A stretch of DNA of 64,000 nt from Chromera velia (Eukaryota > Sar > Chromeraceae), in the NCBI GenBank assembly GCA_018398765.1, contig JAHBMJ010004785.1:1-64000 (forward strand), in the 5' to 3' direction. Position numbers and translations under genes: made by a program. Below the pieces are notes generated by a model. The model was not told the origin of the DNA. It saw only the letters and a list, made by a program, of their open reading frames with translations, and did not search any database. Shown here piece after piece: positions 25,825 through 37,537 of the stretch. Position 1 is the stretch's first letter. Every line of letters starts with the position of its first letter.

Positions 25825-27947
25825 ATGCTTTTATCCCTGTCTCTGTCTCTTTTTCGTTCTCTTTCTGATTGGGCGGGTGTGTCTCTGTGTTTTGTCTTTC
25901 ATAGAGATTTCTGTCTAGGTCGATATTCAGCCCCAGCCTACCTCCGCGTGTTCACGTCCATATCTCCTCAATGCGCACATTTTGATCCGGGTCGTGGGAT
26001 GTGCGCGTGTTTTATCCGGTTATCCTTGTCTCCTGTACAGGTCTCTTTGTGAACCGATTTTCTGAATGAATCAGTGATGGAGCGAATAAATGAATGAATG
26101 GATGGAGAAACAAGTTGTACAGTTTGATTTTCCCTCTGTGACCTGCCTGGTTTCTCTCTAACTCTTTTTGCGCATCATCATCCGTCTCCCCCCCCTGTCC
26201 CCCTGTGCCCCCTCTTTGAGGGAGGATGTGTGTGTGCAGACGAGGGGGAGAATGGACCACTTGCTTATTTGGAGATCTCTATGGACACGGGGAAGGCACT
26301 GCGCATCTCTCCCAACCACCTCGTCTTCAGAGTCGCCCGGCATCAGGAGAAAGAAGGGTCAGTCAGCAGCGACGGAGACATCAGAAGATTTCGTTGCATG
26401 GTTCATGTGCATCCGGATCGACGTGTCGACACAAACAAACGTCTCTCCGACAAATCAAAAGACCTCCGTAGAAAAGGAGCAAAAGGGACAGAGGTCTTCT
26501 TTTGTGCAGCTGTTCCCTGCTTCCAACAGAAATAAGTTCTTGTGAATGTTGCATGACACATTCCTCTCTGCCGATTTTGTATTGGCCCTGTTGATCGATC
26601 TTTCATGACCCGACAAACGTTCTTTTTTTGCAGGGTCAGTGGATCCCTTGAGGCTGTCATGGCGTCCGAAATATCCGTGGGAGACGTCCTGCAGGTAGAG
26701 GACGAAGAGGCAAAGATGAAGGCTGCAGAGGTGATTGACATCGATCTGCAGCAGGGTGATGGGGCCTTCCAACCCATCACGGCATCCGGGCGTATCATCG
26801 TGGATGGCGTTCTCGCCTCCTCTTACGCTTCCATCTCAGGTGTGTATACAAGCAAGGCTGGAGTACTGTCTGATTCCGAATCTGCATCCTTGCTCCAAGA
26901 CACCCTCATCGCAACTCAAGGAGACGTGTGTGCAAAAATCCGTTCATCTCTTTGCAGGCAGTTGTATGATTTTACAAGGAAGTTTCACACACATGCAAAA
27001 GAAGTCTCACGCACCCACAGAGAAGGCCCCATGCAGCAAAGCTTCGATCATTCTCTTGACATCAACGTGATCGAGTAAGAGCAACACATCGATTGTCGCA
27101 TCTGGAAGGACCTCTTTCCCCCCCGAGCTCAACCATGTATCTGTCAATTCACTCACGTGAGTCTGCATGCATGCATGCATGCATGTTTGTCTCCTGCAGA
27201 ACTTCCGGATGAGCTGTCCATGTTCAGAGACCCGGGCTTCCTCCATAGGCTCTACACCCCCCTGAGGGTCTGGCACTCGTGCTTCGGGCTCTGCAAGGGA
27301 CAGAGGTGCGTGCATCAGTCGATCGGCCTGCTTTGCCATCGAGTGCATGCATACCTGGAAATTGTCAGGAGCATTGAAGCTGATGATCCTGGGCGAGTTG
27401 AATTGACCGCTGAATGGGCATACAGAGCCTGTCGTCCACCTCAATCAACGCAACTTGGTTGTACTTCACGGGGTGTGGCTGCTTATTTCTGTAGACAGGC
27501 AGAGGCGAAATCGAGTACTTCTTGACAGCATCCGATGAACGACGCAGCAGACGCGCCCTCCATCTATGCGTAGTCGTCAATCGGGCAGGTTTGTGAATGA
27601 GTTTGCCACTGTCTTTTGTCTGCATGCGTGTGCGTTTCTTCATGGATGCATGCAGATATGGTCCGCTGGGCACCCGGCTCTCTCCTCTGATGGTGTGGGT
27701 GCGGTCAGTTCTGACCGGCCCCGGTGGAATCTTCGAGCGCACCAAATGGGGGGACGAGCACATGCACCCTGCAGTAGACTTCGTCCATTCAATTCTTAGA
27801 CAGGCGCAGGGAGGGGACAGGGTCTCGGACAGAGAGAAAGTTGGTGCGGTGGACACCTCCCATCTGCCCGTTGTGACTAGGGGGCTGGTGGTTCTGCTGG
27901 GTGCTCCGTTCGGTATTCGCCACCTGTTTTCGGGGTTCTCTCGTTGA
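21696..27947 (+). CDS. Secreted Cys-rich protein with Hedgehog-type Hint domain
   Basis: Exons: 21696-22002, 22300-22379, 22619-23095, 23720-24066, 24297-24374, 25115-25283, 25576-25657, 26240-26357, 26634-26839, 27200-27305, 27656-27947. All joins are in phase, giving 753 residues. Residues 1 to about 20 form a signal peptide. A helical region follows, then at least four copies of C-x2-C-x5-C (for example CKDCYSDNDC, CVSCLNDAHC, CMDCSQDSHC) between about 277 and 405. The Hint domain runs from Cys472 (LCFPSNSVV) through MADLEEGEEV, VVFFGHRD and SPNHLVF to VDGVLASSYA near 616. This is the Hog order known from Hedgehog autoprocessing: the Cys nucleophile and the B-block His are present, the B-block Thr is Ser, and the Cys of the usual SCYA is Ser. 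The last ~130 residues continue with HRLYTPLRVW, as Hog proteins do after the Hint fold. Expected activity is self-cleavage before Cys472 in the secretory route; whether an adduct such as sterol is attached cannot be told. Confidence 0.85.
23162..23198 (+). repeat. (GTGA)n/(GA)n tract in intron 3 of the Hint gene
   Basis: Several GTGA copies run into GA repeats about 65 bp downstream of the GTCTGT donor at 23096. The units again resemble splice donors. Confidence 0.8.
24405..24505 (+). repeat. CTTT/GTTC pyrimidine repeats, intron 5 of the Hint gene
   Basis: A short-unit pyrimidine-rich tract (CTTT, then CGTT, then CTTT units). It has no coding potential. Confidence 0.8.
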
Positions 27948-30900
27948 TTGATGAGAGGAATTGCGGGTGGATGGACTTTTCCTGATTCATGGTGAGCAGG
28001 AATGAACTCTGGAGGCGGCCTTTGACTTTTCTTTCTTCTTTCTATTTATCCGATTTCGTCATTCTTTCTTGTCATGAATGTATGAAATTGACTCGTGAGA
28101 AGCAGAGACAGAGAAAGAGAGACTCCGAACAGTGCTAGAGGAATATACGGGTAGAAATCCTTTCTTGAGAGAAACTCTGAAGAAAACAAAAGGGGAGCAA
28201 TGGGCAAAAAAAGGAGGGCTGGAACTACTATAAATTTGTGAACAAATAGCGCAACAGGGGAGGAACACAAGATTGATGCCAAAGAAGTTCGAGAGGAAAG
28301 AAGCCGAGAGGTGAGGGACGGGAGTCAAGCGGAGTGATGATCACGGATTTGACAGGGAACAACAAAATTGATTTGAAAAAGGTACCCTCTCCACTTTCCG
28401 CTTCTCGTCCGTCCAATTTCGCTTCTGTCTCCACCCCCTCGATCTTCCTTGGTATGAGTTTTTGTGTGTGTCCTTCATTTGCTTCGCTCCGCCCAACTTT
28501 TTCATTGTTTCTTTTCTCGCCTGAGTGCCGAATGCCCCAGAAAGTCCCTCGTCGCCCTCCCTCCAGCTTTCATCAGGCAGCCATCTGCCGACGTGGTGCG
28601 GGACACGGAAAGTCTGTCTTTTTGTCTCTCAGTCTTTGCCTCCGCCTTTGCCTCTGCCTCTGCTTCCGCGTCTTTATCCTTCCACCCTTCTACCAATTTC
28701 TGTCTGCGCCCTTTTCTCCTCACAGGCAGTGCGACAAGACGGACTCAATTGGCCAGTGCATGCGCAGGCCTGCCTGTCCCCATGCATTAATCTTGATTGC
28801 TCTTGCTCTGAAACAAACACTGTATCCATGCGGGCTGCCCGCCCTGATGTGCTGCGCTGTTTTTCGATGCGATCGATGAAAGGTCTCAGGAAAGGGGGGC
28901 GGGGGAGGGGGGGGAAGACCTCGTTGCGCTGAGAGCTCCGGCCAGTCTGTCAATCTGAGTTTTGTTTGCTCGGTATGATCCGGCATGCAAGCTTGCATGC
29001 AAGGGTCTGCTTTTCGCAAATCTGGTCTCGACGTCCCGGCCTGCTGCAGATGGATTGCATTCGCTTCGCGAGCCTACCTGTTCGGGGCTCTGTGGGGCAC
29101 TTGCGTCGCGCGGGCCGACATGAATGTTGAGCTTCAGTTTTTACCAAGAAATCTATACCAATGTACAAGTACCCATGATAGAAAAAAACAATTTAAGTAG
29201 AAGTTACACTGTAGAACTGGTTGGTGCATGGTTGGTGCTCGATGACCTTATATGTTTCTTTCACGCTCGAAAAAATCATATAAATTTTATGACTATATAA
29301 AAGCATCATAATAACTTAAACTTTGAATGCAAGAATGCATGTTTTATGCTTTGGTGTGTCATTGCATATATGCTTAGATGTATGTATGTATGGTGTCCAG
29401 TAATGTGCATGGATGTATGGTGCAAGGCGGACGCCAGACAAGTGGCACGCAGATCTAAGGTTTCGGTCTCGAACACAATGTAATCCTGTAATGTGATCCT
29501 ATAATAAAGTCGTGAATCTGGTCCGTGCTGGAGTGGATAGGTCAGAATCTTTTGGAAACGGTAGTAAACTGCTGGGTAAAGTTAATTTTTTAGCTATTTG
29601 ATTGATTGATGATTGTTAGTAGGATTGTTAAACCCCAATGTTACCCCATACAGGTGGAACGCTAGGCGGAGCAGCGAACACTATGCTTCTACTAAGCTCC
29701 CAGACGGCGACTAATTACAAATTCACCCAATTTCACTCATTAAAATTAATTTCTAAATTAACTTAAATCCATTTAAATTTATTTGTAAATTCACTTAGTT
29801 TTGTAGGCCCTATGTAGGGGCCCCCGGGTATAAAAGTACGCAACGAATCTTTTTTTTTTACCATAGTTCCAAGTCTGCCGGGACTCTGCCCTCGATGCAG
29901 TTTCTCATTTATGCGTATATTTTATTCGTCTCTAGATTCGTCTTTCAACATCGAAAGCTGGAAAGACGGATCGACAGCCAACACATGACAATTCAAAGCG
30001 GATGCTATTCTAGATGCCATTCGAAGTGCTGACTCCTGGGAGGCAGTGGGAGCGGAAAGGGAAACAGTGAAGAAAAACAGACTCGGAGCTGGGCAAAGCA
30101 GCTTCTCGCCGAGAAACGAAATGATGGATTGAACTTTCTCGGGTGATGGGCCAGCTGTGTATTCTTTGTCTTCTCTCCTTTCCCCAACTCCTAAACAGAC
30201 ACAAATTAACGATTCCAGCCTTCTCTGTCGGTTTCTCTTCTGCTGCCTCCTCTTTGCACGTCTACCGTCTGCATGGCACGAGAAAACGCACAGCATGCGA
30301 TGTAACGACCACACGGTTAAATGAAAACAAATGTTCGTTCATGAATTGGCACGCACGTGCAAACAGCGGCCTTACTCGAATGTTGAGTGTCTACTTGTAT
30401 TTTCTCCTCCTCATTTTCTTTCTCTTTATGCATTCCTCTTCTCCTCCACAGTTCTCCATTGCAATCCTCCCAAGGCTCCCATCGGTTGTTTGCATGAAGA
30501 AAGCCAGAGCCCTCTAGTCGCCACCCCCAATCACCATCCAAACGAGACAGTCAGGCAGGAAGACACACAAACGCACCGCAGGCCCCACAAAGGCATTCGA
30601 TCCCCCCTTTTCCCTCACGGCTTCTTTCACGAATCACCTCCGCATCCTTCCCTTGTCGCATTCATTCGGTCCCAGAAGGAAGCTGCTGGTGTTTCCTCTC
30701 TCTGGTGCACAGCAAATGGGGCAAAGATGCGCTTCAACAAACGAGAAAGAGAAAACAAAAGTAACAAAAGAAAGAGACAAAGGTCAAAACAAAATGATGA
30801 AAGGAAGACTGACAACAGTCCCATGCCCTTTCTAGCTCCCTTCTCGTTTTTCATTGAACAAGGAAAAGGAGAAAAGGATAAATATCCACTCACCCACCCA

Positions 30901-31120
30901 CCTACCCCCCGACTCCGCCCCTCCCCGCCCTCACAACCCGCACGATCGAGCCATCGACCCACGCGGGAAGAAAACAGTGACACACAGAGCCTGACAGACG
31001 CTCTGTCTCCCTCTCACATGTGCACAAACAGGCCATAATCACTTTTCCACCCCCCTTTCTTCTTTCAGACTCTTGCTTCGTATTTCTTTATTTCCTCCCC
31101 TCCTTCCTTCCTTGTGCGTC
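27948..31120. other. Convergent intergenic region with AT-rich island
   Basis: This separates the stop of the Hint gene (+) from the stop of the disordered orphan (-). An AT-rich island covers about 29180-29900 and is poor in open frames. At 28337-28879 a plus-strand frame is open for about 180 codons, and a three-piece splice (donors GTACCC and GTCTGT, acceptors CCCAG and ACAG) would be in phase; this could be a small Cys-containing gene but is weak. At 29922-30160 a minus-strand frame (core MASRIASALNCHVLAVD) has protein-like composition but no defensible start. I see no conserved domain in the stretch. Confidence 0.6.
28337..28879 (+). CDS. Very weak candidate small gene
   Basis: The frame from the ATG at 28337 to the TGA at 28877 is open throughout. 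If spliced at GTACCC and GTCTGT donors to acceptors before KVPRRPP and QCDKTDS, the frame is kept, which gives a short basic, Cys-containing protein. Leu-Ser-Cys strings in the putative introns are typical non-coding translation. There is no family resemblance. It may simply be 3' flank of the Hint gene. Confidence 0.15.
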   Translation: MITDLTGNNKIDLKKVPSPLSASRPSNFASVSTPSIFLGMSFCVCPSFASLRPTFSLFLFSPECRMPQKVPRRPPSSFHQAAICRRGAGHGKSVFLSLSLCLRLCLCLCFRVFILPPFYQFLSAPFSPHRQCDKTDSIGQCMRRPACPHALILIALALKQTLYPCGLPALMCCAVFRCDR

Positions 31121-33022
31121 TCACGAGTCAAAGAAACTATCGAGAGACTCATCGAACCCCCCAGTTGTGGTTGGAGGCACACCAAGAGCACTACCCACAC
31201 CTCCCACTGCACCCTTCTGCTGCTGCTGGTGCTGTCCTAGGAGGCTCTCGAACCCCCCCCCCTCCTCCTCACCCTCATCTTCAACCAGAGGACAAGGGGG
31301 GGCAGAGAGGGCGTCTGCAATCAGACCCCCCTCCCCCCGCAAATGTAAACCCCCGCCCCTCTCGATGACTGACGCCAAATCATTTGTCAGGTCATCGCTC
31401 TCTGCACGAACAAGCGACTCAACTCCCATCTGCACCCCCAAGGCACAGCTACTGTTGCCCTCCCCACTGCTCCCACCCCCACTAGCGCCATCGCCGGTGG
31501 AGTCGCCTCCATCCCCCGACTCCCCCGTGTAATGGAGGAAGGCGGCAGCAGCAGACGCTCGTGCAATCCCATTAGGCTCACACATGGAGGTGTTCATTCC
31601 AACGCTGCCTCCTGTTGTGAGGGAGTTCGAGGGAAAGCTCCCTGCTGTCTCGTCTTGAGGCTGCTTCAGAGAGAGGGATTCCGGTTGATCGACATCACCC
31701 CGGAGGTCATCCAGATCACCCCCGAAGTCATCCCCATCCCCATCTTGAAACCCCATCGGCACCCCCCCTGTCTTCTCATCCATAAAGGGGCCCTGAATCT
31801 TCGTGTGCTGATGGGAGATTTCAGAAGAGGCCATGTGAGGGTCCTCTCTGAACTCTTCTTGAGGCTGTGCCCTGACAACATCCTCAGGGGGGCCCTGGAG
31901 ATATCTTCCGTCCGGCACCCCCACCCCCTCACCCCCCGTCTCCTCCAGCGCTATCCCTCCCCTCTGGTTGTCGAAGGGGGAGGGGGTCTGAACATCCCCC
32001 CCCCACATCATGGGAGCGTTGACACCAGAAGGGTCGGATTCCCCAACTACAGCAGACAGATCACGGGAAGGGGGGGCACTCTCCTCCGTCTCCTCATCGC
32101 ATACCCCCCCTCTCTCTCGCCGGGCTGCGGTGCGGTCAGGGGTGGCTGTGGGGGAGAGACTCAGACACTCAGAGAGCTCACGAACTTCAGAAAAGCCCTG
32201 CTGCTCTGATGTGTAGAAATCGTCGAGGCCTGCTTCTGCTGCGTGCTCTTCTTCTGGGGACGGTTTCGGATCCTCAATCCCGAAACTGCCGGGGCCCTCC
32301 AGTTGAGTGCCCATGCCGGGGCCCTCCTGAGGGGCCTCGTCTTCATGGAAAGTAGAGGCGGGCACTTCCTCTTCGGCAGAGTCCATGCTGAAAATCTGAA
32401 CCCCAGCTCCAGGGGGCGGAATGGTTGGGATGGGCATGGATTGTTCTTCGGCTGATGTGGGCATGAAGGCGGTGGAGGATGCTGTGTCGGGTCGGGATGT
32501 GGGGGAGGAGGCGGGAGCAGTGCGCGGGGGTGAGCCCGCCCTTTTGTGATGAACCACGGGAGGGGGGAAGCGTGCGACCTTTGCTGAGGGGGATCCTTTG
32601 GCGTTGCCCGGCAGGGGGGAGGAGCCGTTGGAACCTGTGTCGGAATTTCGGTGGCCTCGCATGTACGCATTTATGTCATCCTGCAGGTATTGTATGTACA
32701 GAGAACAGGGGTGGCTTGAATGAGTATCGGAGTGGAGAAAGAATCTTCACTCTACGAGACATGAGCCTGTTTGACAGAAAACCTTCTGGGCAAAAGTTGA
32801 AATTCTCGGCAGAAAGAGGCAAGGCATCCTCTGAAGGAATGAACCATGACTCACATTACTGAGGGGCATGGCAGAAGACTGTCCCTCAATATCCTCGATG
32901 TCGGTAAGGAGACCGTCAATTTCGAAGTTTTCGTGCCTGTCCTTGTAGCTTTTGCCTTTTCTCCTCTGGCAGAAGTGCACGCATCGCGTGAAGAGCTTAA
33001 GGGGGGAAAAGAGGTATTCCAT
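31121..33022 (-). CDS. Disordered acidic Ser/Gly/Pro-rich orphan protein (2 exons)
   Basis: Exon 1 is 33022-32855 (MEYLFSPLKLFTRCVHFC..., donor GTGAGT) and exon 2 is 32680-31121 (acceptor ACCTGCAG, first residues DDINAYMRGH), stop TGA at 31123-31121. Both ends are phase 0, giving about 575 residues. The first ~25 residues are hydrophobic and basic with two Cys, possibly a membrane-contact or lipidation segment. The rest is low complexity: Pro/Ser-rich near the start of exon 2, then acidic and Gly-rich (EEEGGG, GEGGGD-type runs), with a QQQQQ run near the C-terminus and a DESLDSFFDS tail. The strand choice rests on the splice pair and on the acidic composition; the opposite strand gives only shorter frames. 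No family recognised. An ATG at 33052 in the same frame would add ten residues. It is head-to-head with the AIG2-like gene. Confidence 0.55.
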
Positions 33023-33624
33023 GTTGCTGGACCATGTACAAGCTCGCGGCACCTGTCTCTTTTTCTCACGCCCTCACTTGCACCCGCTCACTCAATCAAG
33101 AACCGACAGATCGATTGATCAGTCTGCAAAAATCAGTCTGCGACTTGAAAGTCTCACCCAGGTTAGGGGGTGGAAAGAATGAGATGTGGGTTCACAATTC
33201 GATTCCTGAACCAAGGCTGAATTCCACCGGGAGTTTTCGCAGTCTGGACCAAAGTGCTTGTTCCATTGGTGAAAAGAAGTAAAGGTGATTGAAGGTCAGA
33301 ACAAGATCGAGCTTCGCGATTATGCAGCGGTCCGAATCGAATCGCCGTGCATGCATGGCTGTGACTGGCTGTGCATGGGGCCGAGTCGAGTCGCCAAGCA
33401 GGCTGCACGCATGTATCGGTAGCATCAGGGACTGTCAGAGGCCATGCACGTCCGTCGGAGCATTTCGGAGCCATGATACATGCAGCCAGGAGACGGCTTC
33501 GTCTTCCTGCAGTGGCAGCAGTGATCTCAGTGCACTGATTTCCGATGCGACTCTGCGAAGGAAAGCTCCTTGGAATCTCATGCATGGAGGCCCGTATGAA
33601 CCCCTGTGGCTTCGATGTACGAAC
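33023..33624. promoter_or_regulatory. Shared upstream region, disordered orphan (-) and AIG2-like gene (+)
   Basis: About 600 bp between the two start codons. An open frame continues upstream of the chosen AIG2-like ATG but is Cys/Arg/Ser-rich and does not look like family sequence. No TATA-like element was recognised. Confidence 0.4.
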
Positions 33625-35627
33625 ATGAGTGCGGCCCACAAGGGAGCCTTGGTCTTCGTGTACGGATCTCTAATGCACCCTCAAGTTGTACAAACACGTC
33701 AGTCCGTCTCCTCGTTTCCACATCAGTCTCCGTTCGTCCTGCCTCCTCGCCGCCCGTCTATCCCTGTATGCGTGTGAGACAAAGACATGACTTGCCTGAC
33801 CAAGACTCATTCCCCGTTTAAATGAATGGCAGTGACCTGTTTCCTTCATGGTTCGGTAATTTTTGCATGCATGGATCTGTCTACGTATGTACGTCCCTCT
33901 GGGCTGTGATTCGGTTGACCTGGGAATGGATCTACCCCCGTCCTTTTTTTCTTTTGTTTGTTTGTTTGTGTTGCCAGCTTTAACCAGCCTCGAAGAAAAA
34001 CACGGAGAGGGTCATCAAAAATAAAAAAAAATCACACATGTAGTTGTGTGCATGTGCATGTGCGTGCATCTCCCCCTTTTGTTCATTTTTTTTTTCATTC
34101 GCTCTTCCGCGAGTCTCTCCGATCGTATCCAACTCTCTTCCATTCTTTCCGATCACCATATGACGAGGAAGATAAATGAGTCAGACTCCCCTCTCAAGTC
34201 GCTCTCTCGATCTGTGTTCTCATGCATTCTTCAAGTTGCCTCTCCACCTCTCTGGCTGGATGCCGTAAAACAGAGGCTGGGTGTGTGCCAAAGAGCGGTG
34301 CTGCACAGCCGGGGGCTATCAATGGGCACAAGGAGAAAAGGAGAGAAGAGACTCAATTGGAGGGGGTCAGCCCGCATGCTTGCATGCCTGCTTTCCGTCC
34401 ATGCAATTTTTGTGCTTGTTCCGGTTTTGCCCGACTGCTTCTTCCTGGCCCCTCTCGTCTGGGTGCAGTTCTCGGCAGACAGCCTGATGAAAAGAGTGCA
34501 ACACTGACGGGCTACTCACGGTCAGCCATCCCTTCACTATTCCTTCATCTCTTTCTCTTTGCCTCGCCCCTCTTTTGCACCTTCAGATTCTCCACCAAGT
34601 CAGAGGTCAAGAGGCTCTGCTTTTTCGATCCTTCTCCGGTCTCCGGATGCATTTAGTTTTCTTTTGCATGCATGTGCATGCGTATCTGTGGGGTGGGTGC
34701 ACTCATACATTTTACAAAGAAAAGCAAATTGTGGTATTATGCTTCTCTCACTCTTGCTTGCGCTTCCGCATTTGGCGACTCTTCCATTTTGTTGGTTCCC
34801 TTTCTGTCTGCTGTCTTCTGTCCGCCTAGCCCTCTCTGCTTGCCTGTGTGCCTGCCTGCCCCTGCCACCTGCCTACTTCCATCCCTGTACACTGCCCTTC
34901 CGGCCTTCCTGTCCCAATGTCTGCCTCTGCCCTTTCGTGTGTTTGTCTGCCTTCCTGTGAAGCTTGGCAATGTGCGCTTGTACACGCGTGTGGGCCTTCT
35001 TGTGTCTATGCGAGGACACACAACAGCGCATATGCACTCGTGAGCAGGGTTTCTCCGGCACTTGGTCTTGCGTGAGCTCGGCAAAGCTTTCAAAAATTGT
35101 TGTGCTGGGAACGATTCGATGAGACAAGCGAATGACGGAAGAATTTCAAACTGCTTGAATCAGAAAAAGGAACGAAGCTCGGAGTCCGTTGTCCGTGATG
35201 CACTTTCTGGTTCCCGGTTTTGCATGCATGTAAAGCCGCATTGTGTGATCCCGTGAATGTCTGCAGACACCCGTTGAAAGAATGTGTCTATCCGGGCATT
35301 ACCAAGGTGGATGAGAAAGAGGGAGGTTCGTCTGACGGCAGCAACAGCAGCAGCAGGGTGGTGGGGAAGGTGCTCTCTGTGGACATGGAGAGGGAACTGC
35401 CAATCTTCGATGCCTTCGAGGACGATGAATACAAAAGAGAGACGCTGGACGTGGAGTTGGATGATGGCAGTTTGGTGTCTGCGTTTGTGTACGTGTGGAC
35501 GGTGAAGGAGGCGCTGGTGTTTCAGGAGAAGTGGGAGATGGACGAGGAATTCGAGAAGGTACATTTAGAGAAGTACTTGCAGATGTGTGAGGAGTTTGTG
35601 AAGAATGGATATAGATTTGATGACTGA
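33625..35627 (+). CDS. AIG2-like gamma-glutamylcyclotransferase family protein
   Basis: Exons are 33625-33697 (donor GTCAGT), 34236-34365 (donor GTCAGC) and 35267-35627, all in phase, giving 187 residues, which is the usual AIG2 size. The start MSAAHKGALVFVYGSL is followed at once by the VFVYGSLM loop that binds the gamma-glutamyl group in this fold. CVYPGI, then a VVGKVL strand, DAFEDDEYKRE (its Glu after Phe is the expected catalytic acid) and FVYVW follow in family order. The last exon ends with LEKYLQMCEEFVKNGY, a typical C-terminal helix. The family converts gamma-glutamyl amines or peptides to 5-oxoproline; the substrate here is unknown, and plant AIG2 proteins are themselves poorly assigned. 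Exon 2 is the least conserved piece and its acceptor (CTTCAAG) is atypical for this window. Cytosolic location is likely since there is no signal peptide. Confidence 0.85.
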
Positions 35628-37101
35628 TGGGCGGGCACACAGACCCGGCCGCACAGACCGATTAAGTTGCTTGGTATGTATAAATGTGTTTGATTTTTCT
35701 GTGTTTTTTTTATCCATTGGATTGACAGACTTGCATCTCCAGGTACACAAGTTGTTGATATACGCACAAGAGTTAGAAAGAGAGTCGCAAGTTCTCTTTC
35801 TCTCCTTCTCTCGTACTTGCGCGAGCAGACTTACCCGCATTGTAATGAATCCGTTTCTGTTTCTGTAGATACTGGACCACTGCCGACAGCCTGCTGCCAC
35901 CACATATTTCGGGATCCCAGAAAGCATGGACGTTCCCACCGCAAATTAGACGGCCGCCAGCCCCCCCGCTGTCTCAAGCAACATCATCTCTTTACTAGCC
36001 TCTTTATTTTTTTGCTGTGCGATGGTTCCCTGTTGCTCTCTTAATATATGTTGACGTCTTATTTTGAAATGACAATAAAATCATTAATATTGATTCATTA
36101 TATTTATGATTTCATTTAAAATTTCAAATCATGCAATCATAAACATGTTTAATTATACAATTGAAAACAGGTATCGAATGTTGAACTAAATCTAGAATTA
36201 ATTAAATGCCAGTAAAACTTTAGCTATAAGCTTTAAGTTACTTTGATGCTACTTATAGTAGAACATAAATAGTGTACTATTATGAATCTTCATCACTACT
36301 TTCATCATTTTACAGTGCGTGTAAGTTTAATATAATGACTATTGTATTTAAAAAAATTGTTTTTACAGAAATATACCTATTTGAGAAATACACTACTAAA
36401 GGGAACGAAAAGGTAAATAAAGGTAAACAAGAAAGTACAAGAAATATTTACGACTAGGTTTACGATAATATACAGAAATATTCAAACTTTGGCAATGGGG
36501 GGCAACACATGATTAATTGAAGAAACGGAAATAATTATAAGTAATTGGGTCTTTCAAATCGATACATCGGGTACGCTTCTGCATATCCCTTAATAGGGTT
36601 TCTGCAACTAAAACCTATTTATAATTAAATAATTGAAAAGGAAAATAAAAAAAAAAAGAGATTGTTGTGGTTGCATATGTTTTTCTACGATGTTCAAATT
36701 TTTTCTAGGTTTTTATTTAGCGAAGGTTGCTTAGTCTGTGTGGCTGACGCCTAATTTAATAGGCTGTTTGTTTAGTAATATTTTCATTGACTGTTCTCAG
36801 TATACTTTACCTTATCCATTTTTTTTTTAATTTATTGATTTTTTGTTTAATGTTATTCAATCTCTGTTCATCTTAGTTCATCTCTGTCTTCTAGTTATTT
36901 CCAGTTGATCGATAACCTCCACATACTGTCCATACCTCTACTCGCATTCCCCGCTCTTCATTACATCAGTTAATTACTTGTTCAATATTCTGTGCCGGAT
37001 AACCTCTTTTGTTCTTGCCGATCAAACGGTTTACATTAGTTTGCGTTCCGCCGTTGCAGGGTGACGGAAAGCCGTTGGCCCCATTTAAAGGTTTTGGCGG
37101 C

Positions 37102-37185
37102 AAAAAAAAACGATGCCAGTGGGTTCGAACCGAGCTGATTCACCTACCGCCCTTACCGACTGGTCTGATACGCCGTACGTCTGGT
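37102..37185 (-). other. tRNA-derived (SINE-like) element, degenerate
   Basis: Read on the minus strand, an A-box-like block (about 37167-37149, core CCAGTCGGTAAGGGC) is followed by a perfect B box GGTTCGAACC (37131-37122) and, 20 bases later, a run of nine T (37110-37102) that would stop RNA polymerase III. The acceptor stem and most T-stem pairs do not form, so it is not a functional tRNA. A SINE head is the most likely reading. Confidence 0.45.
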
Positions 37186-37528
37186 TTGATTCCTTTTCGC
37201 GGGAACATATAGAACTGCATGCGTGCATGCGCGCGTGCAATGCGTGCATGCGTGCATGCGTATCGGTTTGTCGATAGCAAAAAAACAATTATAGATAGAT
37301 ATACAAAGAGAGAAATAGATAGATACAAAAAATTAAAAAAGACCATGCAACTTAAATCGATCGATCCGTTTGAAGATCGAAAGTTGCATATATATATGCT
37401 ACCCCGGCCGTGATTGAAGACTTGCAATACGTGTGATCACAAAGAGCAGATGCGGTCAAGCTGCATTGCCTGCTTTCTCTTTTCGGTCAATCAGTCCATT
37501 CAGCGACGAAGAAGCTGAGTCGCTTTGC

Positions 37529-37537
37529 CATATATAG
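37529..37537 (+). promoter_or_regulatory. TATA-like element of the EEP gene
   Basis: A TATATAG word at about 37531-37537, 64-70 bp before the ATG at 37601, in otherwise mixed sequence. Its spacing resembles that of the AT run before the Hint gene. No other core element was recognised. Confidence 0.35.

Noticed and set aside
31532-32209. 225-codon plus-strand frame opposite the disordered orphan
   Set aside because: Shadow of the biased minus-strand coding sequence. It has no splice support, and the minus-strand splice pair is in phase.
37102-37185. Functional tRNA gene
   Set aside because: The A and B boxes are good, but the acceptor stem and most of the T stem do not pair.
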